Shown here: piece after piece, positions 25,104 through 34,060 of the stretch
Numbering within the stretch: position 1 is the stretch's first letter
Layout: the number at the start of each line of letters is the position of its first letter
Origin: Ilyobacter_A sp963668015
GTDB taxonomy: Bacteria > Fusobacteriota > Fusobacteriia > Fusobacteriales > Fusobacteriaceae
Length of the DNA stretch: 64,000 nt
Assembly: GCA_963668015.2 (NCBI GenBank)
Contig: CAXXCR010000001.1
Location: forward strand, 1-64,000
Direction: 5' to 3'
The notes under the pieces: generated by a model
Told to the model about the DNA's origin: nothing
Databases searched by the model: none
What the model saw: only the letters and a program-made list of their open reading frames with translations
Made by a program: the position numbers and the translations under genes

Positions 25104-25847
25104 TTACATTTTTTTCAGAATTTCCTTTTTACCTGCTTCATATTCCTCTTGAGATATTAGATCTTGTTCATATAAATCCCTTAGTTTTTTAAGCCGTTCC
25201 TCTGCTGTTTCCATTTTATTTTCTTCAGAACTCCAGTCTTCATCTAAAACATAGTTTTTTCTTTTTCCGAATACAGAGGAAAACACCTTTTTAACGGTTT
25301 TCCAAATTTTTGGCAGCAGCCACACCATGAAAGCTATGAAAAACATTAGAAACACTAAAAATATCCAAGGGTGATTCAAAGCTGTCATCAGGCCTAATAC
25401 AACCACCACATCTTCCCCGATTGAAGTAAATATGTTTGTAAACGGTTCTGGTGAAGTGTTTATTACAGCTCTTGCACCTGCTTTTGTAGTATGTGTCGTT
25501 GCTGTTAATCCTCCGCCAATAAGTCCGGCAGCTATAGCTAGGGACTGGTTTACATCACCCACTGCATTATATGCCAAAAGTGCCCCTGCCGGTATCCTTA
25601 TAAAAGTGTGCAGTGTGTCCCAGCCGCTGTCCACACCCGGTATCTTGTCTGCAAAAAATTCTATTACATACATAGCTCCGGCAATAAATATCACCATCGG
25701 GTTTGCTATTCCTTCCAAACCTGGAGGCAGATCTACATTACCGGTTATCCCTCCGATCCCAAGAATCAACACCGTTGCATACAGGTTTATTCCACTGGCC
25801 CAGGACGCTCCCAAGGTCATAGATATAGTACTTATAATGCTTTCCAT
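25104..25847 (-). CDS. DUF4126 membrane protein with C-terminal SHOCT-like segment
   Basis: The 247-residue protein has about five or six membrane segments: an N-terminal Gly-rich region (MTLGASWASGINLYATVLIL), DTLHTFIRIPAGALLAY, LAIAAGLIGGGLTATTHTTK and a strong helix FLVFLMFFIAFMVWLLP. This is the DUF4126 pattern. The last 30 residues (RLKKLRDLYEQDLISQEEYE) form a SHOCT motif, a short oligomerisation or membrane-associated helix pair. The function is unknown. It starts after AGGAGGAAT and is bracketed by terminators, so it is a single-gene unit. Confidence 0.85.
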   Translation of the reverse strand: MESIISTISMTLGASWASGINLYATVLILGIGGITGNVDLPPGLEGIANPMVIFIAGAMYVIEFFADKIPGVDSGWDTLHTFIRIPAGALLAYNAVGDVNQSLAIAAGLIGGGLTATTHTTKAGARAVINTSPEPFTNIFTSIGEDVVVVLGLMTALNHPWIFLVFLMFFIAFMVWLLPKIWKTVKKVFSSVFGKRKNYVLDEDWSSEENKMETAEERLKKLRDLYEQDLISQEEYEAGKKEILKKM

Positions 25848-25875
25848 GTTATTCCTCCTATCTTTCCGGATAAAT

Positions 25876-25897
25876 AAAAGAGGGGTTTTACCCCCTT
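25876..25897 (-). terminator. Terminator of the U32 peptidase gene
   Basis: On the minus strand AGGGGG-TAAAA-CCCCT forms a short GC stem followed by CTTTTATTTAT. Confidence 0.65.
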
Positions 25898-25903
25898 ATA
25901 TTT

Positions 25904-27127
25904 TTAGTCTAGCTGTCTTCTAAACATATCCATCTCTTCTACTGCTATATCCGTTTTTATCCTTACAAAGGAGTTTGGATGAGCCACATCTACCTCTTCA
26001 TCGTCCCCTTTTTTATTTATTTTAATCATTTTCGGAAGTATAATTTTTTCAGGATCTCCCACAGGCTTTACAACTTCAAGTTCCTCCCCTGTTTCAACCC
26101 TATTTCTTATGGCCAAGATATACTCACCTTCACCGAGTTTTTCTATAACTTTTGCAACCAACTGATGACTCTGACTGTATGAATTCCTATCCCTGTAATT
26201 TTGAGCGCTTTCGTCTGGAGTACCGAAATAAAATCCTGGAGTATACCTTCTGTGGCTTACCGTTTCCAGCTCTTTCATCCACTTAGGGTCATACTGGTAT
26301 TCACCCGAGTAGTACTTGTCCAATGCTTCTCTGTATGTTTTAACAACATTTGACACGTAGTATATCCCCTTCATTCTTCCTTCTATCTTAAGGCTGTCTA
26401 CTCCTATCTCAAGTATCTTGTCTATGAACTCTATTGTGCACATATCCTTAGAATTGAAAATATAAGTTCCTCTTTCATCTTCGTAAACAGGGAAATGCTC
26501 CCCAGGTCTTTTCTCTTCCATCAAGGTATATTCCCACCTGCAAGACTGGGCACAAGAACCTCTATTCGCGTCTCTGCCAGTCATGTAATTGCTTAGCAGG
26601 CATCTGCCGGATATAGATATGCACATAGCGCCGTGTATAAATACCTCCACCTCGATGTCAGGCACTCTTTCTCTTATCTCTCTTATATTATCAAGTGAAA
26701 CCTCTCTTGCAAGAACAACCCTTTTTGCCCCCAGATCCTTCCACATTTTTACAGATCTCCAGTTTGTGTTGCTGGCCTGAGTGCTTATGCTTATATTCAA
26801 ATTTGTATTTTCCCTGACTATTTGAAACACTCCCATGTCAGCTACTATTACACCGTCTACACCTATCTCGTCCAGGTATTTTACATACGGTATCATCCCT
26901 TCAAGCTCTTCATTGTGGGGTATTATATTTAAGGTAACATACACTTTTTTCCCCAGACTATGGGCGTATTCAGCAGCCTCTTTTAGCTCCGCTTCAGAAA
27001 AATTACCAGAAAATGATCTCATATTAAAAAGCTTTCCGCCCAAATATACAGCATCTGCACCATAATGAAATGCCATCTTCATTTTTTCCATATTTCCAGC
27101 TGGTGCCAATAATTCTGTTTTCTTCAT
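25904..27127 (-). CDS. Peptidase U32 family protein (TrhP/YrrO-like)
   Basis: U32 proteins include TrhP/TrhO-like tRNA uridine hydroxylases and collagenase-like proteases. The start TELLAPAGNMEKMKMAFHYG, the signature EVFIHGAMCISISGRCLLSN, and the four-cysteine region GRDANRGSCAQSCRWEY are all present. A central ERGTYIFNSKDMC and the C-terminal barrel close the protein at 407 residues, the YrrO/TrhP1 length. These cysteines may hold a 4Fe-4S cluster. tRNA hydroxylation (5-hydroxyuridine at position 34) is the most likely role by homology; a proteolytic role is less likely. Confidence 0.88.
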   Translation of the reverse strand: MKKTELLAPAGNMEKMKMAFHYGADAVYLGGKLFNMRSFSGNFSEAELKEAAEYAHSLGKKVYVTLNIIPHNEELEGMIPYVKYLDEIGVDGVIVADMGVFQIVRENTNLNISISTQASNTNWRSVKMWKDLGAKRVVLAREVSLDNIREIRERVPDIEVEVFIHGAMCISISGRCLLSNYMTGRDANRGSCAQSCRWEYTLMEEKRPGEHFPVYEDERGTYIFNSKDMCTIEFIDKILEIGVDSLKIEGRMKGIYYVSNVVKTYREALDKYYSGEYQYDPKWMKELETVSHRRYTPGFYFGTPDESAQNYRDRNSYSQSHQLVAKVIEKLGEGEYILAIRNRVETGEELEVVKPVGDPEKIILPKMIKINKKGDDEEVDVAHPNSFVRIKTDIAVEEMDMFRRQLD

Positions 27128-27232
27128 CTTACTCCTCTTTCTTACTAAAAATTAATTTTTATCATATCTAGCAACTAAATTGCTATCTAATTTAAATTTT
27201 GAATTTATACTATTTCAAAGCAAGGCTTCAGA

Positions 27233-28570
27233 CTAGTCTATCCTATTTGTATAGTCACCAAACCTGGTTATCTCATTAAAGAATCTCAGGTTTACGGTTC
27301 CAACGGGACCATTCCTCTGCTTACCTATTATTACCTCTGCTATTCCTTTGTACTCACTGTCCTCGTTATAGTATTCATCCCTGTAAAGGAATACCACCAT
27401 ATCCGCATCCTGCTCTATGGCTCCGGAATCCCTCAAATCCGAAAGCATAGGCCTCCTGTCTGCTCTCTGTTCTGGAGCACGTGATAACTGTGACAGGGCT
27501 ACTACCGGAACATTCAACTCCCTGGCTATACCCTTTAGCGACCTAGATATATCAGATATCTCCTGCTGTCTGCTCTCATTTCTTCCAGCTCCGTGTATAA
27601 GCTGCAGGTAATCTATCAGTATCATATCTAATTTCCCAGCTGCTTTAGCCCTTCTAGCCATTGCTCTTATTTCAAGTACAGTTATGTTAGGGGTATCCGC
27701 TACCTGTATATTTGAATTTGCCAGTCTTCCACTTGCCAGTCCAAGTTGTCCCCATTCGGCGTCGTCTATAAAACCATTTCTTATCTTTTGAAGAGGTATC
27801 TTAGACTCCACCGAAAGCAGTCTCTGGAATATCTGTGAATTGGACATCTCCAGACTGAAAACCAGAACGCCCTTTCTTTCCTTAACAGCAGCTGAAAGAG
27901 CTAAGTTTAGAGCAAAGGCCGTCTTACCCATACTTGGCCTTGCTGCGAGGATTACAAGATCTGACGGGTGAAAACCAGATGTCATCTCATCAAAATGTGT
28001 AAATCCAGACGATATGCCGGTAGTGGCACCTTTATTTTGAAACACAGATTCCAGTCTGTCAAATTCCTGTACAACCAGTTCACTAAGAGGTGTTACATCT
28101 TTAGTTTCCTTTGATTCGGATATCTTAAATATTAGCCCCTCTGATTTATCCAGTATAGTGTCCACATCTTCATAACCTTCATAGGCCATTTCCACAATAT
28201 TTGTTCCTATGTCAACAAGTTTTCTGAGAACTGATTTTTCCTTTACTATTTTTGTATAGTTCATTATATTGGCAGCTGTTGGAACCTCTTCCATTATCTC
28301 ATATATTATCTCTTCCCTGCCGCTTTCTTCAAACTTATTTTTCTTCTTCAGCTTATCTATTAAAATTATCGGGTCTATTACCTCGCCGGTATTGTATGAC
28401 TCCAACATAACCTCGTATATATTCTGATGTGCTACCTTGAAAAAATCATCTATTTTAAGTATCTCTATTATGTCGGTTAGGACATCTGGCTTTAAGAGTA
28501 TGCCACCTAAAACTGATTTTTCAGCCTCTATACTACTCGGAACTTTTTTAAAATTATCTATTTCCAACAT
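27233..28570 (-). CDS. dnaB: Replicative DNA helicase DnaB
   Basis: DnaB is the hexameric replication-fork helicase. The N-terminal domain starts VPSSIEAEKSVLGGILL. The RecA-type motor has Walker A AARPSMGKTAFALNLA, Walker B MILIDYLQLIHG, and the conserved SRSLKGIARELNVPVVALSQ and SGAIEQDADMV. I chose the ATG at 28570 after GAAGGAG, giving 445 residues, normal for DnaB. It is downstream of rplI across a terminator hairpin, the common rplI-dnaB arrangement. Confidence 0.97.
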   Translation of the reverse strand: MLEIDNFKKVPSSIEAEKSVLGGILLKPDVLTDIIEILKIDDFFKVAHQNIYEVMLESYNTGEVIDPIILIDKLKKKNKFEESGREEIIYEIMEEVPTAANIMNYTKIVKEKSVLRKLVDIGTNIVEMAYEGYEDVDTILDKSEGLIFKISESKETKDVTPLSELVVQEFDRLESVFQNKGATTGISSGFTHFDEMTSGFHPSDLVILAARPSMGKTAFALNLALSAAVKERKGVLVFSLEMSNSQIFQRLLSVESKIPLQKIRNGFIDDAEWGQLGLASGRLANSNIQVADTPNITVLEIRAMARRAKAAGKLDMILIDYLQLIHGAGRNESRQQEISDISRSLKGIARELNVPVVALSQLSRAPEQRADRRPMLSDLRDSGAIEQDADMVVFLYRDEYYNEDSEYKGIAEVIIGKQRNGPVGTVNLRFFNEITRFGDYTNRID

Positions 28571-28592
28571 TATTATCTCCTTCATAGCATAC

Positions 28593-28620
28593 AAAAAGGT
28601 AACATACAGTTACCTTTTTT
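28593..28620 (-). terminator. Hairpin terminator or attenuator between rplI and dnaB
   Basis: An 11-bp perfect stem AAAAAGGTAAC/GTTACCTTTTT closes a 5-base loop right after the rplI stop. Because no clear dnaB promoter is seen, it may only partly terminate. Confidence 0.72.
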
Positions 28621-29070
28621 TATGCTTCGGTTATTATCTTTACTTCTGCCTTTACATCTTTGTGCAGTTTTAAAGTTGCACTATGCTCACCTAAAGTCTT
28701 TATGTTTTGCATCTATTTTTTTTCTTATCCACTTTCAATCCAAACTCTTTTTTCTATCATTGCTGCAATATCTTTTGATGTAACAGAACCAAATACCTTA
28801 CCGTTTGCTCCGGCTTTTACTTTCATTTTTACAGTTTTTGATTCCAAAACCTTTTTCAGTTCTTCTGCCTTTACTTTTTCCTCAGCAGCTGCTTTCTCAG
28901 ATTTTTTCTTTTTATTTTCTAGTTTTTTTCAACTCGTCATCTGTTGCCAAAACTGCTTTTTTATTCTTTAATAAAAAGTTTTTAGCGTATCCTTCTGATA
29001 CATTTATAATTTCTCCTTTTTTCCCTTGCCCAGCTACTGTTTCTGTAAGTATTACCTTGATTTTAGCCAT
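28620..29070 (-). CDS. rplI: 50S ribosomal protein bL9, two frameshifts
   Basis: The reading from ATG 29070 (GGAGG seven bases upstream) gives MAKIKVILTETVAGQGKKGE, then IINVSEGYAKNFLLKNKKAV, which is unmistakable bL9. The frame breaks at a GAAAAAAACT run near 28925 and again at a GAAAAAAAAT run near 28705. Between and after these the homologous sequence goes on (KVKAGANGKVFGSVTSKDIA; LGEHSATLKLHKDVKAEVKI) and ends in TAA. The corrected length is about 149 residues, as expected. It belongs to a DUF2232-rplI-dnaB cluster. Confidence 0.9.
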
Positions 29071-29110
29071 AATATTAGCCTCCTATTTCCTAACTATTTT
29101 TATCTTTATG

Positions 29111-29937
29111 TCAAAACTTTTTAAATGCGCCTATCAAGAATAGTATTTGCGGAAAAATAATCGCTGCTACTACTGAAAGCATCTTTGTATAAATTTTAGT
29201 GTTCAACTTCTTGCTGATTAGTTTATACACTGTCTTAATACCATAAATTATATAAATAAACTGCCCTATTGCAGTTTAGATTTTTAAGTAAAAAACTGCC
29301 ATCTCCACTGATCTTAATCATAAGAACCGGGATTATATATACTAAAAGACCCAAATAAGACATTTCCCAGTTGCTGCTGCTGTATTTTGTGTACATAAAA
29401 TTAATCATGTAATTAACAATAAACAAGCTTAAGAAACTTATGAAAATAAAATTCTCTTTCATATACTCCAAAGTCGCATTAAAACTTGATGTCATTGCAG
29501 ACATAAATTTTTGAGACTCTTCGCCGTTTAATTTTAAAGCTGTTTCATAAAATTTACCTGACTGACCTTGAGAAATTTCCCAAGCCCGTGACAGCCCCTC
29601 ATATATATCAGCAGAATAAATATTGTAGAAATAATATACCACTAAAGCTCCTATTGCACTCGAAATCAATACCCTATCTAAAACTTTCAACCTCGTAATC
29701 CTGCTGAAAATATGATATATAAGCTCCGACGCCATATATATAGCCAGGTAATAGTGGCAGCAAAGTGGAATTTAAAAAATATATCAATGCCATTAAAAAA
29801 AACTCAAAAATTAATCTCTGCTTGCTATTTTTTCCCCTAAAAATTTTTATTTTATATAAAATAACCATTAAAAAAATAGGTAGATGAATCAATGAAAAAA
29901 ACAACATCATACTCATTAAAAGGTTATTATTCATCAT
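29111..29937 (-). CDS. DUF2232 (YybS-like) multi-pass membrane protein, two frameshifts
   Basis: Three overlapping frames together give one membrane protein of about 275 residues. The first part (MNNNLLMSMMLFFSLIHLPI and more helices) shifts near 29700 into a frame with SRITRLKVLDRVLISSAIGA. That frame then shifts near 29265 into one ending KMLSVVAAIIFPQILFLIGA before a TGA. Seven or eight hydrophobic helices are visible. The position directly before rplI-dnaB is that of YybS (DUF2232) in Bacillus and other bacteria. Its function is unknown. It overlaps the end of the M20-like gene (ATGATGAATAA). Confidence 0.72.
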
Positions 29938-31031
29938 CTAAATCTCCTCTATACTTTTTATCTAATTTCATAAGGGCTTTATACACATTTTCTATACCCT
30001 TATAAAAACTAACTATCTCGACTTGTTCGTCTCTTCTATTCCTGTTCTCACCATTGGCCAGTCCAACTGTAAGAGTGTCTATCCCAAATTCCCGTCCAAG
30101 GGACACCTCACTGTTAGAGGTTTATACTATAAGTTTTTATATTTAGCTCTTCCTGAGTTTCTTTAAAAACCTCTTCTAATTGGCTAAACTCAACTGTCAT
30201 AGCTTTTTTTCTCAGAACTTGCTTAAACCTGATATTTATATTTTCTTCTTTTGATAAACCTTCTGTAATTTCCTTGATAGCCTGAGTGGGCTTTTCCTAT
30301 CTCAGAATCTTTAAAACTCCTAAGTTCAAGTTCAAGATGTGCCCTATCTGGTATTATATCATAAAATACTCCAGATGTTAACTTTGAAATATTAAAAAAC
30401 AAGTGAGTCGTCAAACTCTTCCTCTTTTAGTTTTCTTATAAACAACGCCGCTACCTCTATTGGGTTGCTTTCAGAATAATCCTGCCAGATATCTCCTCCA
30501 TTACCTATAAAGTCTACATTAACCCTTGATACAGCAAAATTCGATTTACTTATATTCCCAAGTTCCATGGTTTTTAGATTTATAATCCCATTGATTTTTT
30601 CATCTACATTTTCCAAAAAATATCTAAGGCCCTTGTAGTCTGTTTTTCCTCCAACACTTGCGAGCAGATATATATTGTTATACAGATAATGGTTTTTTAT
30701 AAGATCGCCTAATAGAAGAAGTGCACACAACTCAAGTGTATTTCCTGCAGGGCCGATGTTTGCATATCTCTTTCATCTTTATTTTAATGTTTTTCAAAAT
30801 CTTTTATCTGTTCCAAGCTGCAATTTACAACTACAGCTTCATTACTATTACCCCTTTATTTTGGCAACAATATTTCCATAAAGATCCATTTTGGTGTCTT
30901 TAACATCATAATCGGCAAAGACATCCATAAGATACTTCCCCCTTTAGTATCATATCTTTTTCTGAAAACTTGCTGAATTGTAAAAAATGATTCAAAATTT
31001 CTTCTTCTCTGTTCATTAAAACTTTTTTCAT
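29927..31031 (-). CDS. M20 peptidase-like protein lacking metal ligands, several frameshifts
   Basis: Piecing together the frames gives about 365 residues with the M20/PepT layout. It begins MKKVLMNREEEILNHFLQFS and DYDVKDTKMDLYGNIVAKIK. After breaks it continues GPAGNTLELCALLLLGDLI, then a dimerisation-like part (SNFAVSRVNVDFIGNGGDIW), then LTSGVFYDIIPDRAHLELEL, and ends EFGIDTLTVGLANGENRNRR. Where M20 enzymes have HxD, EE and a late His, this one shows NCSLEQ, GGKTDY and NRNRRDEQ, so metal binding seems lost. At least four breaks occur. It lies between dnaX and DUF2232. It may be a non-catalytic homologue or a decaying gene. Confidence 0.62.
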
Positions 31032-31048
31032 AGTATACCCCACCTATT

Positions 31049-32513
31049 TTAAGACATTATCTCCCCATCAAAAAAATCAACTACTTTTTCTACAAATGAA
31101 TCAGTTTCAGTATTTTGCTCCACTGTTCTTCCTACACCTACAACTTCATATCTGACTTCTATTTCCGGTGAAAAGGACCTCCCTTAAGGTTTCTAGAAAG
31201 ACTTCATGATACTGAGGTTTTTCCATGGCAGTCTTGGAATACTGGTTGTCATAAGTAAATCCTACATAAAGAACATTCCCGTCAACTCTGATGGGTTGTG
31301 CTCCGTTTAAAAGTGCAATTAACGTTATCTTCTTGCTCTTTGCCTTTTTTTATTAGTTCTCCCCATTTCCTCTCTTACATCCTGAATGCTCACAGAAGCA
31401 CTCTTACTTACCTTTTTTTACCTCAGTTGCTTTTTCTTCAAACTCTCCCTCCTCAGCAACAGTTGCCTGAGGAACAGTTTTTTTCATTGTTTCCATGCCG
31501 CTTAAATGATAAAGTACTACATATCCAAGAAGCCTCTTGTCCTCTTCATACTTAAACTTTGAAAGTATCTCAAATATTTTCTCTATTGAAAAAAGACACC
31601 TTTCCACCCCAAGTATTTTTTCGCCTTTAAGAACGCTTTCTTTTAAAAAATTAGCAAAATCTTTAAAAAACACCTCTACGTTCACGGAATTTTCCCATAA
31701 TCCATCTAAAAATTCCATACCTGCCTGAAGGTTTTTTTCATCCAAAATATCTAAAAATTCTTCTAAAAGTTTTTTTGGTATTACACCCAATGCCCTTTCT
31801 GTTTTTGGTGCTACTATCTCTTCTCCTAGATATGTTGATATCAACCTCTCAAAAATAGATATTGCATCCCTCATACTTCCGCCAGCTCTTTCGTAAATGA
31901 GCTTTAAACTCTCCTCATCTATTGTTACACCTTCTTTTTCTGCTATCTCAATTAACTTAGACTTTGTTTCGGCAAAGCTCAATGGCTTGAAATCATATCT
32001 TTGACATCTTGAAATTATAGTATCCAGCACCTTGTCCGGTTCAGTAGTAGCCAAGATAAAGATTACATGACTAGGAGGCTCTTCCAGTGTTTTTAAAAGT
32101 GCATTGAAGGCTTCCTTAGTGAGCATATGTACCTCATCTATTATATAGACTTTTTTTCTGCCTTTTACAGGCTGGTAATTGATCTTATCCTTAAGTGAAC
32201 GTATCTCATCTATCCCCCGGTTGGAAGCAGCATCTATCTCTATCAGGTCTATAAAATTACCGCTGTTTATAGCCCTGCAGTTATCGCATTCATTGCACGG
32301 ACTGTCTGTTATTCCATTTTCAAGGCAATTTAATCCCTTCGCTATCAGTCTTGCAGTAGTGGTCTTACCTACACCTCTAGGTCCTGTGAAAAGGTATGCA
32401 TGAGCCATCCTGTTTTTCTTCAAAGAGTTCTTTATTGTATGTATTATCTCCTCTTCACCTGCAACCTGTTGAAAATCCATAGGCCTGTATTTTCTGTACA
32501 ATGTTAAATGCAT
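31049..32513 (-). CDS. dnaX: DNA polymerase III subunit gamma/tau (DnaX), frames broken in C-terminal part
   Basis: DnaX is the clamp-loader ATPase. The N-terminal 369 residues are intact: YRKYRPMDFQQVAGEEEI, Walker A TGPRGVGKTTTARLIAKG, a zinc module C-SPCNECDNC, DEVH box YIIDEVHMLT, and sensor FILATTEPDKV. Beyond an A7 run at 31423-31429 the frame stops, and the tau-type C-terminus continues in other frames (SASVSIQDVREEMG; ALLNGAQPIRVDGNVLYVGF; VGRTVEQNTETDSFVEKVVD). The total is about 487 residues. The shorter intact product would equal gamma (domains I-III). In other bacteria dnaX uses slippage at A runs, so this break could be programmed; the other breaks nearby are probably errors. Confidence 0.9.
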
Positions 32514-32621
32514 GAATTCCTCCCAAAAAGGAAATATAAGTAAAAAATTAAACTTCTTTCTTTTATCTAACGACGAAATTATTAATTTTTTAATTCTACT
32601 CCCTCATAAAATTTATTTATG

Positions 32622-32656
32622 AAAAAGCAAAAAAGCCGACGGCTTTTTTGCTTTTC
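32622..32656 (-). terminator. Terminator of the TonB/NtrC-like operon
   Basis: A long inverted repeat (AAAAGCAAAAAAGCCG with CGGCTTTTTTGCTTTT) lies just after the stop of the NtrC-like gene and provides T runs on the minus strand. Confidence 0.85.
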
Positions 32657-32665
32657 AAATTTAAG

Positions 32666-34060
32666 TTATTCTAATCCGTAATTGTTCATTTTTGTTCTAA
32701 GCGTATTTCTTGTGATACCAAGTATTTCAGCAGTCTCAACCTTCTTACCGTTTGTTATTTCAAGAACCTGCCTTATAAGCTCTCTTTCAACCCTTGCAAT
32801 AATATTTCCGTAATAGTTCTTCTGGCTGTTGGACTTTAAGATGGAAATTTCTCCTTCTATCCAGTCAGCAAGCACCCAGTCTTGAATATCTCCATGTCTT
32901 TTTGAAATTTTTGCACCGATTACATTTGCCGGAAGGTCCTCTATAAGCAGACTAGCCCCTCTACATAATGCCATGGCCGATTTGATGGCATTTTGCAACT
33001 CTCTTACGTTACCTGGCCAATCGTATTTCATTATTTTCTTTATAGCAGGCTTCGATACCCCTTTTACACTTTTATGGAACTCTTCATTGAACTTTTGTAT
33101 GTAGTAGTCTATTAAAAACGGGATATCGTCTTTTCTTTCGCGAAGAGCCGGCATTTCAATATCAAGTATTTTCAATCTATGGTATAGCTCCTCGCTGAAT
33201 TTCCCCTCTACTATGAGCTCGTCTAAGTTTTGGCCTGTAGAAGCTACAAGCCTTAAGTCTACTTTTATCGGAGTGGTCCCGCCTATTCTGAAGAACTCAC
33301 CCTCCTGCAGCACACTTAGTATTTTTGCCTGTGAGTCTAGGCTCAAGTCCTCTATGTTTCCTATGAAAAGGGTCCCACCATTGGCTTTTTCAAGTTCTCC
33401 TATTTGCGAGATACTAGCTCCCTTAAAGGCTCCTTGTTCATAACCAAATATTTTTCTTTCAAGAAGGATGTCCTGCATAGCACTGCAGTTTATCGTCATA
33501 AAAGGCATCTCCTGCCTTTCACTGAATTTGTGAATAGCTCTGGCAACCAGTTTTTTACCTGTACCTTTTTCCCCTGCTATTAAAACAGATACATTACTCG
33601 AAGCTACCTTTCCTACCATTTTGTATACATCTATCATAGCAGGCGTCATCCCTATTATCTTTTCTTCGCCTACGTCTACCTTAGTCCCTACTCTTTCTGC
33701 TTTCATTTTTTGGTCTTTAAGGGCTTTTTCAATTATTTTACTTATTATTTCACCCTCAACAGGCTTCATAAGATAATCATAAGCTCCGGCTTTAACACTA
33801 CCTGCTATTATATTTAGTCCGGCTCTTTCACCTAGCACTACCACTATTATTTTTTTGTTTACATTTAATATTCTTTCTATAACCTCTATAAGCTTTTCGT
33901 ATTTAAGTTCGTCACCTTCCAAGACAACTGCACTATATCTGTTTCTTTTTATCTCGTCAAAAATATCAGAGAAATTGTCTATAAAGCTTACCTCTGTCCC
34001 CAAAACTTCTGTCAATTCTAACTCAAGTTTTTTTTCAAGCATTACTCCTAAAATGTTCAA
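32666..34060 (-). CDS. Degenerate NtrC-family (AAA+/Fis) regulator without key ATPase residues
   Basis: The 464-residue protein has the NtrC domain order: receiver-like domain (1-115), AAA+ domain (130-370), and a Fis-type HTH (428-464; ETAEILGITRNTLRTKMNNY). Key positions deviate. The receiver shows VVLEGDELKYEK where the phospho-Asp is expected. Walker A is GEKGTGKK (163-170). The sigma-54 loop GAFTGA reads GAFKGA (210-215). Walker B, usually LFLDEIGD, reads LFIGNIED (231-238), losing both acidic residues. FREDLYYRL reads FSEELYHRL. Thus ATP hydrolysis and sigma-54 activation are unlikely, although DNA binding is probably kept. Its start overlaps the end of tonB (4 bases), so it is co-translated with the ExbBD-TonB operon. 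Confidence 0.9.
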   Translation of the reverse strand: MNILGVMLEKKLELELTEVLGTEVSFIDNFSDIFDEIKRNRYSAVVLEGDELKYEKLIEVIERILNVNKKIIVVVLGERAGLNIIAGSVKAGAYDYLMKPVEGEIISKIIEKALKDQKMKAERVGTKVDVGEEKIIGMTPAMIDVYKMVGKVASSNVSVLIAGEKGTGKKLVARAIHKFSERQEMPFMTINCSAMQDILLERKIFGYEQGAFKGASISQIGELEKANGGTLFIGNIEDLSLDSQAKILSVLQEGEFFRIGGTTPIKVDLRLVASTGQNLDELIVEGKFSEELYHRLKILDIEMPALRERKDDIPFLIDYYIQKFNEEFHKSVKGVSKPAIKKIMKYDWPGNVRELQNAIKSAMALCRGASLLIEDLPANVIGAKISKRHGDIQDWVLADWIEGEISILKSNSQKNYYGNIIARVERELIRQVLEITNGKKVETAEILGITRNTLRTKMNNYGLE

